From the NCBI GenBank assembly GCA_013368375.1, contig JAACJP010000020.1, forward strand, positions 434,001 through 498,000: a DNA stretch of 64,000 nt. The letters are read 5' to 3'. The translations under genes were made by a program, and so were the position numbers. Under the pieces are notes generated by a model. The model was not told where the DNA came from and ran no database searches. It saw nothing but the letters and a program-made list of their open reading frames with translations. Origin of the DNA: Tricholomella constricta. Lineage: Eukaryota; Basidiomycota; Agaricomycetes; Agaricales; Lyophyllaceae. Shown one piece after another: positions 10,382-21,805 of this stretch. Within the stretch, counting starts at the first letter, position 1. Each line of letters opens with the position of its first letter.

Positions 10382-13131
10382 TCAATCGGAGTCGGTGCAC
10401 TCATTATCATCATAACGAGCGCTTTCGTCGCTTTGCTCGTCGTTCGAACGAGCGTCTTCTGGGCCGCTATGTGCAGCGCCATTCTCCTGCTCGTCGTTAG
10501 ACCGAGCGTCTTCCGAGCCGCTATGCTCAGCGCCACTCTCCTCCTCCTCTTGATAGCTACCACGTTCACGGTAGCTATCATATTCCGCCTCGAGAGCGTT
10601 GGTTTCCCCATCGCTCTCCACTTCGTAGACGTGAATTTCCTTCCCGTCTTCATCGAGGTACTGGTACTCGTGGCATGCGTCCTCACATTCATATGTTCGG
10701 ACATGCCATGCTTCTGAGCGTTCCGAATGACCTTCGGACCGCTCACCATTCCCGTCGTCTTCCCCTTCCGGTTCATCGCCATATGTGCGATGAACAATTT
10801 GGCGCATACACGCCAATCGCTCGGTGGACATTTCATTCCGAGCTGCCGATGGTGTCGATACCACCATGTCGTAATTGCCCCTAATCGCGCTCATACTGCG
10901 CGAGTAGGTTCTCGAATTACCCTCTACCCAGTCTAGGACATGGTCGGGGTTACGTGTTCGCTCCTGTCCAATTTGCGAACTCGATCTTGACCTTCCCGCT
11001 TCACTGGGTCGGTCACTAGATCCACCATCGGATACAGCGCTTGACGCCGTCTCCGCAACAGGCTTGACGCCCATTAACCCCGTGTCCGCACGGAGTTCCT
11101 CTCTGTGATGCCGGAGGTGGTACCTCACCCACCTCCAGACCCGGCGCACATTGTCTTCCGGCCGATCGTGCATTAGCTCCCGGAACGTCTCGTTCCATTC
11201 GCTTCCATCGTCGATGCGTCGTGCTATCCACCACGCAATGTGGAAGTCCACCTCCGGGTATGCCGGCGTCTGCACATTTGCGGTCGTCGTCCCGTGGCGT
11301 TCAGTCTTCTTCGATGGGCGTTCACCACCCCCATCTTCTCCCTTGCGGACTTTTGTCCACACCTCCGGTAATGCCGGATGCTTGTCTCGCACGTCTTTAA
11401 CTAGACGTGCTGTGCTCGGTTTTGCTGCTGGGCTCTGCCCAGCGTTTTGCAGACCAGGTAAGCTCCTTGGTCCGCTCGTGTGCCTCCCCGTTATCTGGGA
11501 TGCGTTTGCAGTTGCTTCTCCGCCATCGATGACGGCACCTCTTCTTGGGTGCTCCGGTGGTCGTTCCGGTTGAGGGCGCACGCTGGCGCTCTCCGACACC
11601 GATGTGGCGGCCATAGCGCCACTGTAGGGTCTAGGTGTAGCGTACCTATATGACGAGTAAGCGCGTGTTACTGAACGCGCTGATGCAAGCCTGTTCCTAG
11701 GCTTGGTGGGAGGACGCTTGCTGTCCTCCGGTACACCTTCTCGGTGCGGTTCGACTTGATGCGCACGACCTTGCCGCGCGCCCTTATCTGTAGCATGGTC
11801 TGTCCGGACCATACTCCGTCGGTGCTCGTTCCCTGCGCCTTCCCGACGTGTCTCGGCCTCCGAATGTCGTATGTTCGACACCTCCGACGTTGTATCGCTG
11901 GCACCTTTCTTGCCAGCATCTGTTGCGCCTTTGCTGGGCCCCATGAATCGTAACACGTCGCTCTGCGACGTTTCCTTCATCTTCTTGTTTGTGGGGTGGC
12001 GGCTACTGCTCTGGTACCTCTCCCCTCCACCAGAACGTCGTTCGGATACGACGTTCTCCTCGATTCGTGTCTCCTTGAGCATCCTCCGATGCTCGACGAT
12101 ACCCTCTACGTTGCCCGATTGAAAGGCCTCCTGCTTGGGCGTTGACCTCCGTCGCCCACTTTGCTCGTGCGTCGGCGACGGTGCTCGCCAGTTGCGGTCG
12201 TCGTGTCCGCCACTATATGTGACGTTCACCGATGCGAGACCATTGCTCTCGCGTCTTTCGGATCGCTTCACGATCGATTTGAAGGGGGCGGCACTCAAGC
12301 CGTCCGAGCGTTCGTTTTTAAGACCATCAGTTGATGGTCTCGTCGACTTTATTGGCGATGGCGCCTGCGGCACCATCGTACTTGCATCGCACGATTGCGA
12401 TATCCCTAGTTTTGCGATATCCCTAGTTTTGCGTCCTTCGGACGCCGCTTCCTGTATAGGTCCACGATATCACGCAGTGTTCCTATAGTTTTGTCGGCGT
12501 ACGAATCGCCGACCGCCGTATGGTGCATGCATTTTACCCCATACTTCCGGTACATGTTGTCGGTTTTCTCTAGCACCCTCCGACGCCGGTACTGGCTCTG
12601 GACGTCCGTCGTCGCCCAGAACGCTTCCATTTTTACCTCCCAAGCGGAAGGTGTAGTGCTTTTAGTCGGTGCGGTTCCTTGACCGCACCATTCGCGATAG
12701 CGTGCGCGTAGCGCGTTCATGTATCGTTGTAGGTACTCTGTATGTCCTACATCAATGTATATTCGTCCGAAATACTCAGATACATCGTTTTCAGCGCAGG
12801 CTTCGAGCCTGCGTCGCTGACTGTCATCGGTTATTCTAGTAGCCGACCAAAAGAGCTGTAGCTCGCGCCGTAAAAGGGCGAGCTCGATCCAGTCTTCGTG
12901 CACAGGCGACGAAGATTCGCCTGTGCCGTTCCATAGAAATGGTTCGAGTTTGCTCGAAGGAACCGCCGCCGGCGGTTCTGCCAGGTGACGTGGCATCAAT
13001 TTCGATGCTTCGAGCATCGAAAAATCTCTCGGAACCGCAAGCTGCGGTTCCGACGAGTGACGTGGCCGCGTGTCCGCGGCCTCGTGTGTCCATGCGCGTG
13101 TCGCATGGTCCTGGGTGGTTCTCGATGTCAT
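10382..13131 (-). pseudogene. Long Gag-like ORF of the non-autonomous element, frameshifted
   Basis: Two minus-strand frames, 13131-12406 (241 residues) and 12376-10382 (664 residues), are parts of one reading frame of about 910 codons. A 17-nt tandem duplication at 12397-12430 throws the frame off and creates the stop after the first part; removing one 17-nt unit joins the two frames exactly. The first part has a tryptophan/arginine-rich helical segment (LFWSATRITDDSQRRRLEA) that could be capsid-like. The last 150 residues are very acidic and repetitive (HSGSEDARSNDEQ twice, nearly identical). No zinc knuckle, protease or RT is visible. I infer a structural, Gag-like role from its position in an LTR element only. 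Confidence 0.6.
12397..12430. repeat. 17-bp perfect tandem duplication causing a frameshift
   Basis: Units 12397-12413 and 12414-12430 are identical, starting GCGATATCCC. Seventeen is not a multiple of three, and the two flanking ORFs are in the frames expected if one unit is removed. Confidence 0.9.
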
Positions 13132-13190
13132 ATCAAGATGTCGGTGTTGGCCAAAAGGGGTTTGATTGGCCAGAATAAGAAAAGAAGCAG

Positions 13191-13230
13191 TATAGCGGGA
13201 TATAGCGGGATATAGCTGGATATAGCAGTA
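13191..13230. repeat. 10-bp minisatellite (4 units) next to the LTR
   Basis: Four near-identical decamers of the type TATAGCGGGA / TATAGCTGGA lie just inside the right LTR, in the leader of the minus-strand element. Confidence 0.75.
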
Positions 13231-13251
13231 GAGCTGGATAGCTCAAAAAAA

Positions 13252-13446
13252 TGTAGCAGTGCTACAGGACGACCTCGCGTTTCACACTACAACCGAGCTT
13301 GACCAGATGTCATTTTTCTGCTAGTTGTACATGAAGTTGCGAAGATCTACTTAAAATAATAGATATAAACAATAGATATAGGCAACGCCGAAGGCGTTGC
13401 CAAACAATGCCAACACAGGTGACCAGTATGGACCTGCGTCCTTACA
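13252..13446 (-). repeat. 5' LTR of the non-autonomous element
   Basis: 195 bp and identical to 9530-9724. The hairpin is at 13381-13401. On the minus strand it precedes the long ORF starting at 13131. Confidence 0.9.
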
Positions 13447-13524
13447 TGTGGAATGTGCCTGCGGCGGAAAAAAAAAATTAGTATGGGGGTGCAATTGGTC
13501 ACACTCTTCAAAAGCATTCAGGAA

Positions 13525-13586
13525 GTCGGATCGGCCAGGTCACAGGTGCAGGTCAGACCTTGGACCCAGACCTCAGACCTCGGACC
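13525..13586 (+). repeat. Left terminal inverted repeat
   Basis: Begins GTCGGATCG, followed by repeated AGGTC/GACCT words. It mirrors 19625-19682. Confidence 0.55.
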
Positions 13587-13919
13587 TGTGGTCAGTTGTT
13601 TGCTTAAGGCTTTGATGAGCAATATAGGCAAAGCTTACACACAAGCCTCATCGCCATCAATACCAGCGTCAAAGCCCTCGTCGCCATCGTCAAAGCACTG
13701 GTCGTCAGTAATCCCACCGCCAAAGCGTCTTCCACCATCAAACCCACCATGTCGCACCCTCCTTGCTGCCTCAAAGCTTGTAAGTGGTCCCACTACCTTG
13801 TCAAAGCCGTTGAAGACTTCTATTGCCAAAGCCGCCCACTGCTGTTGCTCGCTCCTCCCGCTTGGCCCTGGGCAAATCATATTCTAGTCTTTATATACCA
13901 CCAACCTGTACTAGAATCT
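13587..13919. other. Subterminal region and upstream of the plus-strand gene
   Basis: Contains degenerate repeats of CATCGTCAAAGC-like words at about 13650-13740 and a TATATA box near 13893, 25 bp upstream of the ATG at 13920. An ORF in this stretch is low complexity and not supported as coding. Confidence 0.4.
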
Positions 13920-16900
13920 ATGCAATACAAGGTGCCTGATCCAGAGATCACTCGTATTTCATCTTGCGCTCAGTGCCGACAGCCTATGGGTGCACTCCGA
14001 GTATATGAAGGTACCTCACCAGGAAGGCAACATCTCAGGGGAAGGGTGGTCTGAACGGTATGTCATCATTGGCTTCAGCTTGTATTGATACTTCCTGCCC
14101 TTCTAGTGCATTCAAGGTTCATGCCACTGGACCGTCTTCCACACTAACATTTCATACCAGCACACCGATGCCGAGAAGCTTGTACAGCGTGTACTTGCAA
14201 GGGAGACTCGGGCACCTCTTCCCGATGACATCACCAATGCCCCTCTTCGCCCTGCTGCACCCACTCTTATCACCGAAGGTGCAGTCTTCTGCATCAATGC
14301 ATGCAAGACGAAAGGCGGTAATCGAACGCGAGGGAGCCAAGCTTGTATCGAGTTGAAATGCAAGACATGCCGTAGGGATGCTGCAGAGGACGCGAAGGCC
14401 AACAACTGTCCACGAGATCCATGCAAGGCGCACAAGGTCCTTGCAGTTGCTGATATTCAACCTCTCACGTCCCGACAAACTGCATCGCAGGCCTTGGCCC
14501 CACGAGCGGGATCACAGTCATCAGAATCATCAGGTTTTTCCACTCCGGAGCCATTTTCGCCCACTCCCACTTCCTCCTCTCGTTCAGCACCATCTCAGCC
14601 ACACCCTCAGCCCTCGCAATTGCAATCACAGCCACACTCTCAAATCCCTACTGCTACAAACCGTCGCCGTGCTCTTGCCCAACCTATAGGCCCCAACTGG
14701 CTCAAGAGGAAGACTGCGGCTGATCAAGAGAAGGCATCGATGGAAAGTCTCAAGGTTTGCCGGCAGCAGATGGATGAAATCGTCAAGAAGACTTGCACAT
14801 TTGTAATTTATCGCAAGGTATGTATTCTCTCTAGTGTTTATCTCACAACATTACTGATAAATGTGTTCAATAGAGTGGTGCTCCTCCTATTGAGCTCCGC
14901 CGTGAAGTCAAGACCTATCCACAGCTTGAGCTCTATGCGACACTTGCGGACTTGATGGCAGAATTTAAGCTCACTCGCAAGTCTTTATTCGACTTCTGGG
15001 ATGCGGGACACTGGGCAGTTATCACTGCAGAGACACCCATTATTGTAGAGAAGGGTCGTCGCATTCTCTTACGCTTTCGACCATCCTTCGAGGAACAACT
15101 TTCCCTTACCGACTGTCTAGGAATTACCGACGAGCTCACACGACAACCTCGTATAACAGGAACCAAACGTGGGGGGGAAATCGAACTTGTATCCCCCTTA
15201 AAGAAGGCCGTGAAGTCATCGATAGCTTCGTTCTCAGGCCCTTCTCTCCCAGCATCATCTCCCCCTCCCCGCATCTCCACGACACCTCTTCTCAAACTCG
15301 AGCTCGACACGGCTCATGTTGCACGGGATTTCCTGGAAATTGATGGCATTGCGAGGGTCAAGACACTCCAGGAGCTTCCTATTGCAAGCTGGGATGCCGG
15401 ATGGAAGCAGATCGCACAACTCATCGACAAAGATCCTCGCAACGTTATGGAGAGTGAGAGCTTTCCCAAGGTCTTTGGAATCACTTATTCAAAGTCGTCG
15501 GTCTGCAAGTACAAGAGCGACTTCAAGAAGGCACCCAAGGAGCTTCGAGATGAGTTCATCATGATGGGCAATGTCAAAGCTGCCACTTGGCGTGAGTTCT
15601 CTAGGGCGGTGAGAACGTGGAGGCCTACAGATGCTCATCACTTTCCTATTGCTTCTGCCATTGATCTCACCATCGACGACTCTGATCACGAGGATCAGAT
15701 CCCTGTAGTCCCTACCCTGACCCCTCCTGCTTGTTCTGCGAGACCATCTTCTTCGACAACTTCTGCCTCGACCATCACCACTGCAGCTTCTGCGCCTATT
15801 CTCGATTACGTTCTCACCGCAGGGCCTCCATCTCCTGTTCCGGCTGCTGTTCCCAGAGACTTCCCAGTGCTTTCACCACTACCACGCACACCACACACTC
15901 CTCTGCCTTTAGCTCCTGCGAATACTATCAGAATATGCTCTGCGCTTGCGAATATCATCTGCAATTATGGCTCCGACAATGACGACGATGACAACAACAT
16001 CGATCACACCCTACTATGCCCCTTTTGCGACCGACAACTCCCGGATAACCCAACTCCTGGCTTGCTTCGCCAGCGCGCATCATTGGAAAAACAGTCAAGG
16101 CTCGATCCGATGCCCAACAATCGCTTTCATCGCTCAACGGAATCCTTCACCATTTTCGTGGATTTCTGTCAACGTCATACTTTCGAGCACAAGCAACTTC
16201 CTCGTGCACAGCAGGCTGGCTGGCCTGTTTCTCCTATCTTTGCAACTCTTTTTGATCATGTCGTTGCACATTATCCTGCACTTACAAAGGTGTTGACGGA
16301 CACCAAGAACACCTTCTTTTCTGATGCAAAGCAGTTTTACAGGAAGACTGCAGCGCGTATGCAGGGTGCATCATCACAGTATTCGAGTGCTAGATTTACT
16401 CAATTTGGTGCCGGCTAGTGAGTCATTTGGGTCTTCTCCGTCTCACGCGGTATTTCTGACTACTTCGCAAACAGTTATGGAGAGCGAGGCTACCAGATTA
16501 TCTTCACTGCGCTACAGCATCGCTTTTCCTTCTCCATTGATAAAGCCCACATCCACCCCCTTTCTCAAGACACTTTTCTCCGCGAAATCCTAGTTCCCGA
16601 AGCAGCAGTCCTTATCATTCAAGAAGACCTCCATCTCTCGCACTTTCAAGCTATTGAAACATTGCGAGCAAGTCATACTTTTGGAAACACGATGCACCCC
16701 ATAGACGACACCTGCTCCATAGGTCATGAGGCTACTCGACGAGGCATGTATATTTTTCAGTGCTTACAGCCTTTGTTCCGCTTCTGGCAGGCCTCAAAGA
16801 CGATGCTGGACTTCGAGACTTGGGCCAAGGAGCAGAACGATAAGGAAGAAGAGCACCGAGTGAAGCAGGAAGAGATGGACCTGAACATAATTCGTGATAA

Positions 16901-16958
16901 GTCTGAGGATTCTGGTATGGGGATCGAGGGTGACCCGATTGACTTGACCTCGGATTAA
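13920..16958 (+). CDS. Cysteine-cluster protein of unknown function (TIR element plus-strand gene)
   Basis: Exons inferred: 13920-14045 (or ending at 14000), 14107-14817, 14874-16417, 16475-16958. With the longer first exon they sum to 2865 nt, 954 residues. The first donor is weak; the later introns (56 and 57 nt) have good GT-AG ends and CTGAT or CTGAC branch sites. Early on there is a CAQC pair, and near residues 105-140 a Cys/His-rich cluster (FCINACKTK, ACIELKCKTC, CPRDPCKAH) that probably binds zinc. A Ser/Pro-rich linker follows, then an alpha-helical region ending in a YGERGYQIIF segment and an acidic C-terminus with IDLTSD. I do not recognise a catalytic domain. Its place between TIRs, convergent to a KDZ-associated gene, suggests a role in the element's life cycle. 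Confidence 0.6.
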
Positions 16959-17060
16959 TCCTAATGTAATTCTTACTACCAGACATGAATGTGTACTTAG
17001 TCCGTGTAGCGTCATAAGTACTGGCTTTATTACAAGCAATAAGATATATGTTTGGGTATA

Positions 17061-19416
17061 CTATTGATGAATGTCGGGACGAAGAAGATCATCTTGAGGA
17101 ATGCTATAAGGTGCTTTGAGCTTGCGACGAAGCTCCTTAATGAGAATGCGATTGCGACGTTTGATCATCTCATCAAGAAAAAATTCGTAGCGGTCAATCT
17201 GCATCTCACGGACCATTGATTGAAAGCCACCAAACCAAGCATTCGCTTGCTCAGCAGCAGAAGAATTGAAACACCATTTCCCATCATCTGTTCGCAGCTC
17301 CAGCCAGATATATGGGTTGCAGTGTCGCCCGCAGTCCTCGTCTGACTCTTTATGCTTGCACTTGAAGTGGAAGACGTCAACCGGAAGAGCGCAGTTGTCA
17401 AAATAATGTCGCATGTAAGGGTCTTCTTCGTTCCTAAGCATAGCAACAATTCGGCAGTTGTTATCATGCCAGAGAACGGCGGGAAGCGAGGCTTGAGTGG
17501 GAAACAGCTTCATCCAAAATGTCTAAAAAAAAAAATCAGAGATTGCGATGAGTGCAGAGAAAATAATGTACTCGAACACCATTTGGAGCTTCAGACCCAT
17601 AAAATGTCGCTCTGCCAAGAATCACACCACACGAACCAACACAAAGCTGTTCGTTGTGCGTACGCCGTCGCCCAAACCGAGCCCTGACAGCACGGTTTCC
17701 AGCCTCAGGTTTCCCATCGCAAATCCCTCGTTCATCGACAACAATTTCGTCATCTTCATCAATGCCGGGCCCCTCAAGTTTGTCGTCATCATTACTGTCA
17801 TCGCGCATGTCTGGTTGCAATGCGGAGGGAGATAGGTCAGCTTCATTCAGAAGTCGGCCACGGATAGTCGACGAGTCAGAGCCTGTTGCCAGGGAATCAT
17901 GGGTCTGCGAGACTTTGAGGCGTTCCAACCGGTGCTTGAGCTGAAACATCGCTTTCCCTTTCTGGTAATGGTAAACCTCGATAGCGCGATGATCTGGGAG
18001 GGGACAAGTACAAAAACCGAGCTCGATAGGTGCCCCACACGCAGTGACAGCACATATTCTTGAAAGATGGCGGTGAGTGGGGCAATGGTGGTGCTTGACC
18101 GAAGCCAGGGGGATGGGGCAGTCATGGGAATCACAACAAGGGCACCCGATGGTGACGTCATCGGTAACGGTGGAGCGGCAATGATCTAGACTGGTGTCAG
18201 TAAAAAATAGATAATAAATGCAAGGGAACTCACAAGAGACGCCGTCTTCATCAGTATACACCCAACAACACAAATCGCATGCGTGGTTCCAAGCCTCCTG
18301 ACCAGGCCCAGCCATCTTCTTGTTGCGCTTTTGCAAGGTTGGCTGAAGACGTGCCGCCTGAGATGGAGCGTTGTGAACAAATTCGAGTGTCGTAGACGTT
18401 TCCTGATGGTTGCGAATGAGGGCATGGATAAAAAAGCCATTCCAGACGTCTTCCACATCGAGCTCGAGACTTGTGGGCCAATTGACTGGCAGCGACGGAC
18501 TGATGTGTTCGTTCTGGAGTCCAGTGTTGTAGATTCTTGCACAATCGGTAGCCGATGTCCTATGATGGAGGCATTAGTTGATTTAACATGGTATAGAGAA
18601 TGAAAGGCATACCAGGACGTGACCATCATCATCGCAAATAGCTCGCAGACTTCTGCCGCCATATAAAAATGCTGCGAATTTTGAATGAAGGGCATTTCGT
18701 TGTTGCAATAATAGGTCCGTGTCGTAGCTTTCGAGTGAACGTAAAAATTTGCATAGTAACGTGTATTGCACTCTGCGAACATACGAGACATTTAGATATG
18801 GTCAGTGAAACTCAAAAAGAAAGAATTGACGTACTGCGGCAATATCGAGCGGTAGCATAGCCTGGTACAGCTCCAAACTCCTTCGAGAAGATGGTGATGG
18901 GAAACGACAATGGTTCCACCAAGTCGCGGTCACGTTGCACAGTCTCATCTGCAAGAAGAGGCCGTGAGCATTGAGGGTCAATGCATACCTGCGTCGGGGG
19001 TTCCAAATCATAGACTCCTAATGAACATGATGATTGAGATGACTAGAAGGCGAAGTGCAGTGAGACATACCAATTTGACGTGATAAGCCATGATCCAAGA
19101 ACAACTGCACATATCGGGTGCGAAATGCAATCTCCTCAGCCTTTTCCAGTGGAGGAAGCTCCCAAATGAGCTTCTTCAATGAGTGCCATGCCAACTTGCC
19201 GACGCGATCTGAAATCCCAAGAGATAGCGTCAAAAAGTCATGTATGTGAACGGGAAGTGTTTCCGGTGCCTCAGAACGATAAGAAGGTTGGAGTCGGCGG
19301 AGCTTGGGCTTCAGGAGTCGGATGAGATCTAGGTATCTCATCATGGTAGCATAATCGAAGGTAGATTGTAGTTCCGGGTGCTCAAGGAGGGTAGCTGAAA
19401 GCTTAAAGATGTCCAT
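17061..19416 (-). CDS. CxC5/CxC6 cysteine-cluster protein of KDZ-associated type
   Basis: Six exons inferred on the minus strand: 19416-19071, 19017-18835, 18772-18613, 18559-18234, 18185-17572 and 17522-17061, totalling 2091 nt (696 residues) with all phases consistent. The protein has a helical N-terminus, a cysteine pair around CIDPQCSRPLL, then YCRKCNTRYYANFYVHSK and SWTSATDCARIYN, which I recognise as the CxC5 region. CDLCCWVYTDEDG, GCPCCDSHDC, CAVTACGAPI and a FGRRRTHNEQLC block follow as CxC6. The C-terminal part (VLWHDNNC, DVFHFKCKHK, FNSSAAEQANAWFGGF) is typical of the same fungal family. These clusters are thought to bind zinc and are linked to KDZ transposons. The 48-nt intron at 18186-18233 has no in-frame stop, so retention would be silent for frame. 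Confidence 0.75.
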
Positions 19417-19487
19417 AGTAGCGGGAGTTGTGAGTGCTCATTCATGGGTGCGTTGATAAAGGAAATTTTCATTGGGTGTGGGTAAAC

Positions 19488-19517
19488 AAGAGTTGCATGT
19501 ACAAGAGTTGCATGTGG
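19488..19517. repeat. 15-bp tandem repeat (2 units)
   Basis: ACAAGAGTTGCATGT occurs twice in tandem, upstream of the minus-strand gene and inside the right end of the TIR element. Confidence 0.7.
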
Positions 19518-19624
19518 TCCAAGCATCGAAGGAAAGGGGGGCCCCAAGATGGTGACAACAACGACGAAGACAATATCAGAGCGCTGAGGGGCCACGCGTT
19601 GATCCATGGGACAATTATTGGTCG

Positions 19625-19682
19625 GGTCCGAGGTCCGAGTCCGAGGTCCAGGTCCTAGGACCTGCCTCCCAGTCGATCCGAC
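19625..19682 (-). repeat. Right terminal inverted repeat
   Basis: The reverse complement begins GTCGGATCG and contains ACCTCGGACC, mirroring the left end at 13525-13586. Confidence 0.55.
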
Positions 19683-20120
19683 GTTCTCAAAACATTTGTG
19701 ATGTGTGACAAGCCCAAAAGCTCTTCAATTCAGAGGTACCCGTGACAAGTGACTGAAGACTTGGTCATATTAGTACAGTACTGCTGCGAATTAGATGGAT
19801 GGAATCTTGCGTGTAGATCTAAATTTGAAGAAGCCATCAGTGTGGGGACTGGGCTAGCAATTGCTGATGCCTCAGAGGCCTGGGGTGGTGGCAACCATGC
19901 CAATTGTTGATCCATTGGTGGATGTTCAGCTTGTTATTGAGAACCTGCTCGATCGGGTCCGTTATGGCTCTGACACCTGGAGTCATTGTGAAAGAAGGTA
20001 GAGAATCATCTATATACATCCAATCATATAGAACAGCTACATGCAGGCGATTATGAGCATTATGCTACAATCATGTGTGGTGGTTTTAGGATGCCATGTG
20101 ATGGCGAGGTGATGCCGATG
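19683..20120. other. Unassigned spacer
   Basis: No coding sequence, RNA gene or repeat recognised between the TIR element and the LTR at 20121. Confidence 0.5.
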
Positions 20121-20354
20121 TGTAACAACGGCGCGTTACAATACGTCTATATTGAGACGCGACCTGTTTGGCATTACCTTCTGGTAATGCATGACCATCT
20201 TTGTGATGCGTATATAAATGTCCTGTACAGTTTATGCTTAGATAATCCTTTGCACCTTCACCCTGTACACGTACTTAGCAGAATCCCACAGATTGGTCTA
20301 GCTTAACGTGTCTGGTGTCTCGCAAGGATCCCCCAACCCCGTACAACCGTTACA
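20121..20354 (+). mobile_element. LTR of Gypsy family A, inverted copy
   Basis: Reads TGTAACAACGG to CCGTTACA, giving perfect 6-bp inverted ends. Homologous sequence lies on the opposite strand at 41063-41422. The start is a small hairpin (TGTAAC, 8-nt loop, GTTACA). Confidence 0.65.
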
Positions 20355-20468
20355 CTTTTTTAAGCTACCCAGCTTTGCTATCTGCTTAACTGCTCTCTAT
20401 CTTCGACGTCGACTCGCTTATCAGAGCCATCACCATCACCACAACCCTGAAACGAAGATCTATCTGCT

Positions 20469-21805
20469 ATGGATCCAAACCGAGCGCCACCGAGCGCTAC
20501 CAGCTCTGAAAACACACCAACGATACAATCTATCGTCGATCCGCCAGTACCGCGACCTCCTATAGCCTATGTGCCGCCTCAACGTTGTTCGGACGAAGTC
20601 GGGCAAGGTGTAGCAGCAGCAGAGGGACCAACAGCGGTAAGTAGCCTGGAGCTACTATCAATGCACGCCACAGAGCGCCCAGCCGCAAGGTTAGGCACTC
20701 TGGGGGTCGAAACTGCTGAAGATGCGAGTCCTAGACATGCATCGGACGATGGCCCCGTACGATTGGCTCTGCAACAAGCGTACGCCGCGTACGCGGCCTC
20801 CCCGGCCCCCACTGCTGCGCCACAGTCTTCGGTACAAGCCCCGGTACACGCCAACATGGATAACCAGTCGGTTACGAGTGCGTACCTTCAACGACGGGCG
20901 TTATCGCCTGTCAGCTCGACGGCAGAATCGGACAACGGGACCCAGAACATCTTCAGGTTCTCGCCCCTTCTCAAGCGCCAGGTTCACCTCTACTGGTCAG
21001 AATACCAGTCGATGGTCCCAGACGCTAGTCGACATACTCAGATGAATGAGAACGCGCTAGGCTCCGCCTACGTACACTGTGCGATCATGGACACGGAGCC
21101 TGATACGAACAGTATCGAATTTGTAAAGCTAGTTATCGAAGGCATTCGCTTCGAAATAGATAACTATTCTATGGCCACTGTCTTGGAAGCATCGAGGTCT
21201 TCGACACCGAAAGCTCCACAACCAACAGTAGGAACAACACAAGCAGCCGACAGCATCGGCCCTGTGCTCACCATGCCTGTAAAAATCGAGGATCGTGTGG
21301 ATGAAACACACGACGGCGTCAAACCGATTGAGGAAAGGCTTGCGCCTGCTCAAACACTACGGTTCACGACTGAGACATCACCGCCTGTGATACAAGTCCC
21401 TGGGAATGCATCCCGTCGATACCCAACGGCAGACTCGTGGGCAGACAGAGTCGCCCTCCAGCGCGAGCGGGATCGAGACTTGCAGCAACAGGGTCATTCG
21501 GTTTACGATGACCAGGGAGTGATCTTTATCGGACGTCAGCCCGTCGACCAAATGAAGAGCATTTATTTAGAGTCGATTGGACAACCTCACGAACAGGATA
21601 ATAATGCGCAGAGTGCCCCCTACGATGAGCACCTGCAGGGACGCGATCAACAGCATTCATTTGCTAGAGATCGACCTCCACATGAGACTCCCGTAGTTCA
21701 TACGCATTTTACAAATGCTCGCGGACGCGGTAGGGGAATGAGCGTCGTGAACCCTATATCACGAAACCCAGGTAGACCAAGTGAAACCCCTGGGCGTGGG
21801 TTCTC
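20469..21805 (+). pseudogene. ORF1 of Gypsy family A, inverted and truncated copy
   Basis: A plus-strand frame starting MDPNRAPPSATSSENTP that is almost identical, with about two residue changes (Cys/Arg and Gly/Arg), to the minus-strand ORF1 at 39617-40981. Homology stops sharply after GGGTTCTC at 21805, where the frame runs on into the antisense of ORF3, so the final 35 residues of the open frame are artificial. The protein is Pro/Ser-rich with no known domain and probably forms the N-terminal part of Gag. The copy has lost all of gag CA, protease and pol. Confidence 0.7.

Larger units (their letters stand above)
9530..13446 (-). mobile_element. Complete non-autonomous LTR element, target duplication TGTGG
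   Basis: A 3.9-kb element with two 195-bp direct LTRs (9530-9724 and 13252-13446) that I find identical. The flanks are TGTGG at 9525-9529 and TGTGG at 13447-13451, a perfect 5-bp target duplication. There is no RT, integrase or protease inside, only one long minus-strand reading frame, so it must borrow enzymes from another element. A purine tract (AAAGGGGGG on the minus strand, 9725-9735) next to the left LTR fits minus-strand orientation. Identical LTRs suggest recent insertion. The inside is extremely rich in perfect short hairpins (see findings). Confidence 0.9.
13525..19682. mobile_element. Candidate TIR DNA transposon with two convergent genes
   Basis: The ends at 13525 and 19682 are inverted copies: a perfect 9-bp GTCGGATCG, then about 50 bp of related AGGTC/GACCT-rich sequence with a second shared block ACCTCGGACC at nearly the same distance (62 versus 58 nt from the tip). 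Between them lie exactly two genes, 13920-16958 (plus) and 17061-19416 (minus), convergent and 102 bp apart. One encodes CxC5/CxC6 cysteine clusters, which are known to travel with KDZ transposases. I see no KDZ catalytic core and no clear target duplication, so mobility and transposase identity are inference. Confidence 0.55.

Noticed and set aside
10358..12488. Several plus-strand ORFs of 70-140 codons
   Set aside because: Antisense shadows of the long minus-strand ORF of the LTR element.
13453..13887. 144-codon ORF as a gene start
   Set aside because: Low-complexity Ser/Pro/Lys translation of a degenerate repeat; no join to the downstream exons in phase.
18186..18791. 201-codon minus ORF as a separate gene
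   Set aside because: It mixes frames of exons C and D of the CxC5/CxC6 gene and reads through introns.
13447..19700. Target-site duplication for the TIR element
   Set aside because: The 8 bp outside the two ends do not match. A loose similarity (TCAAAAGCATT and TCAAAACATT) is outside the right register and may be chance.
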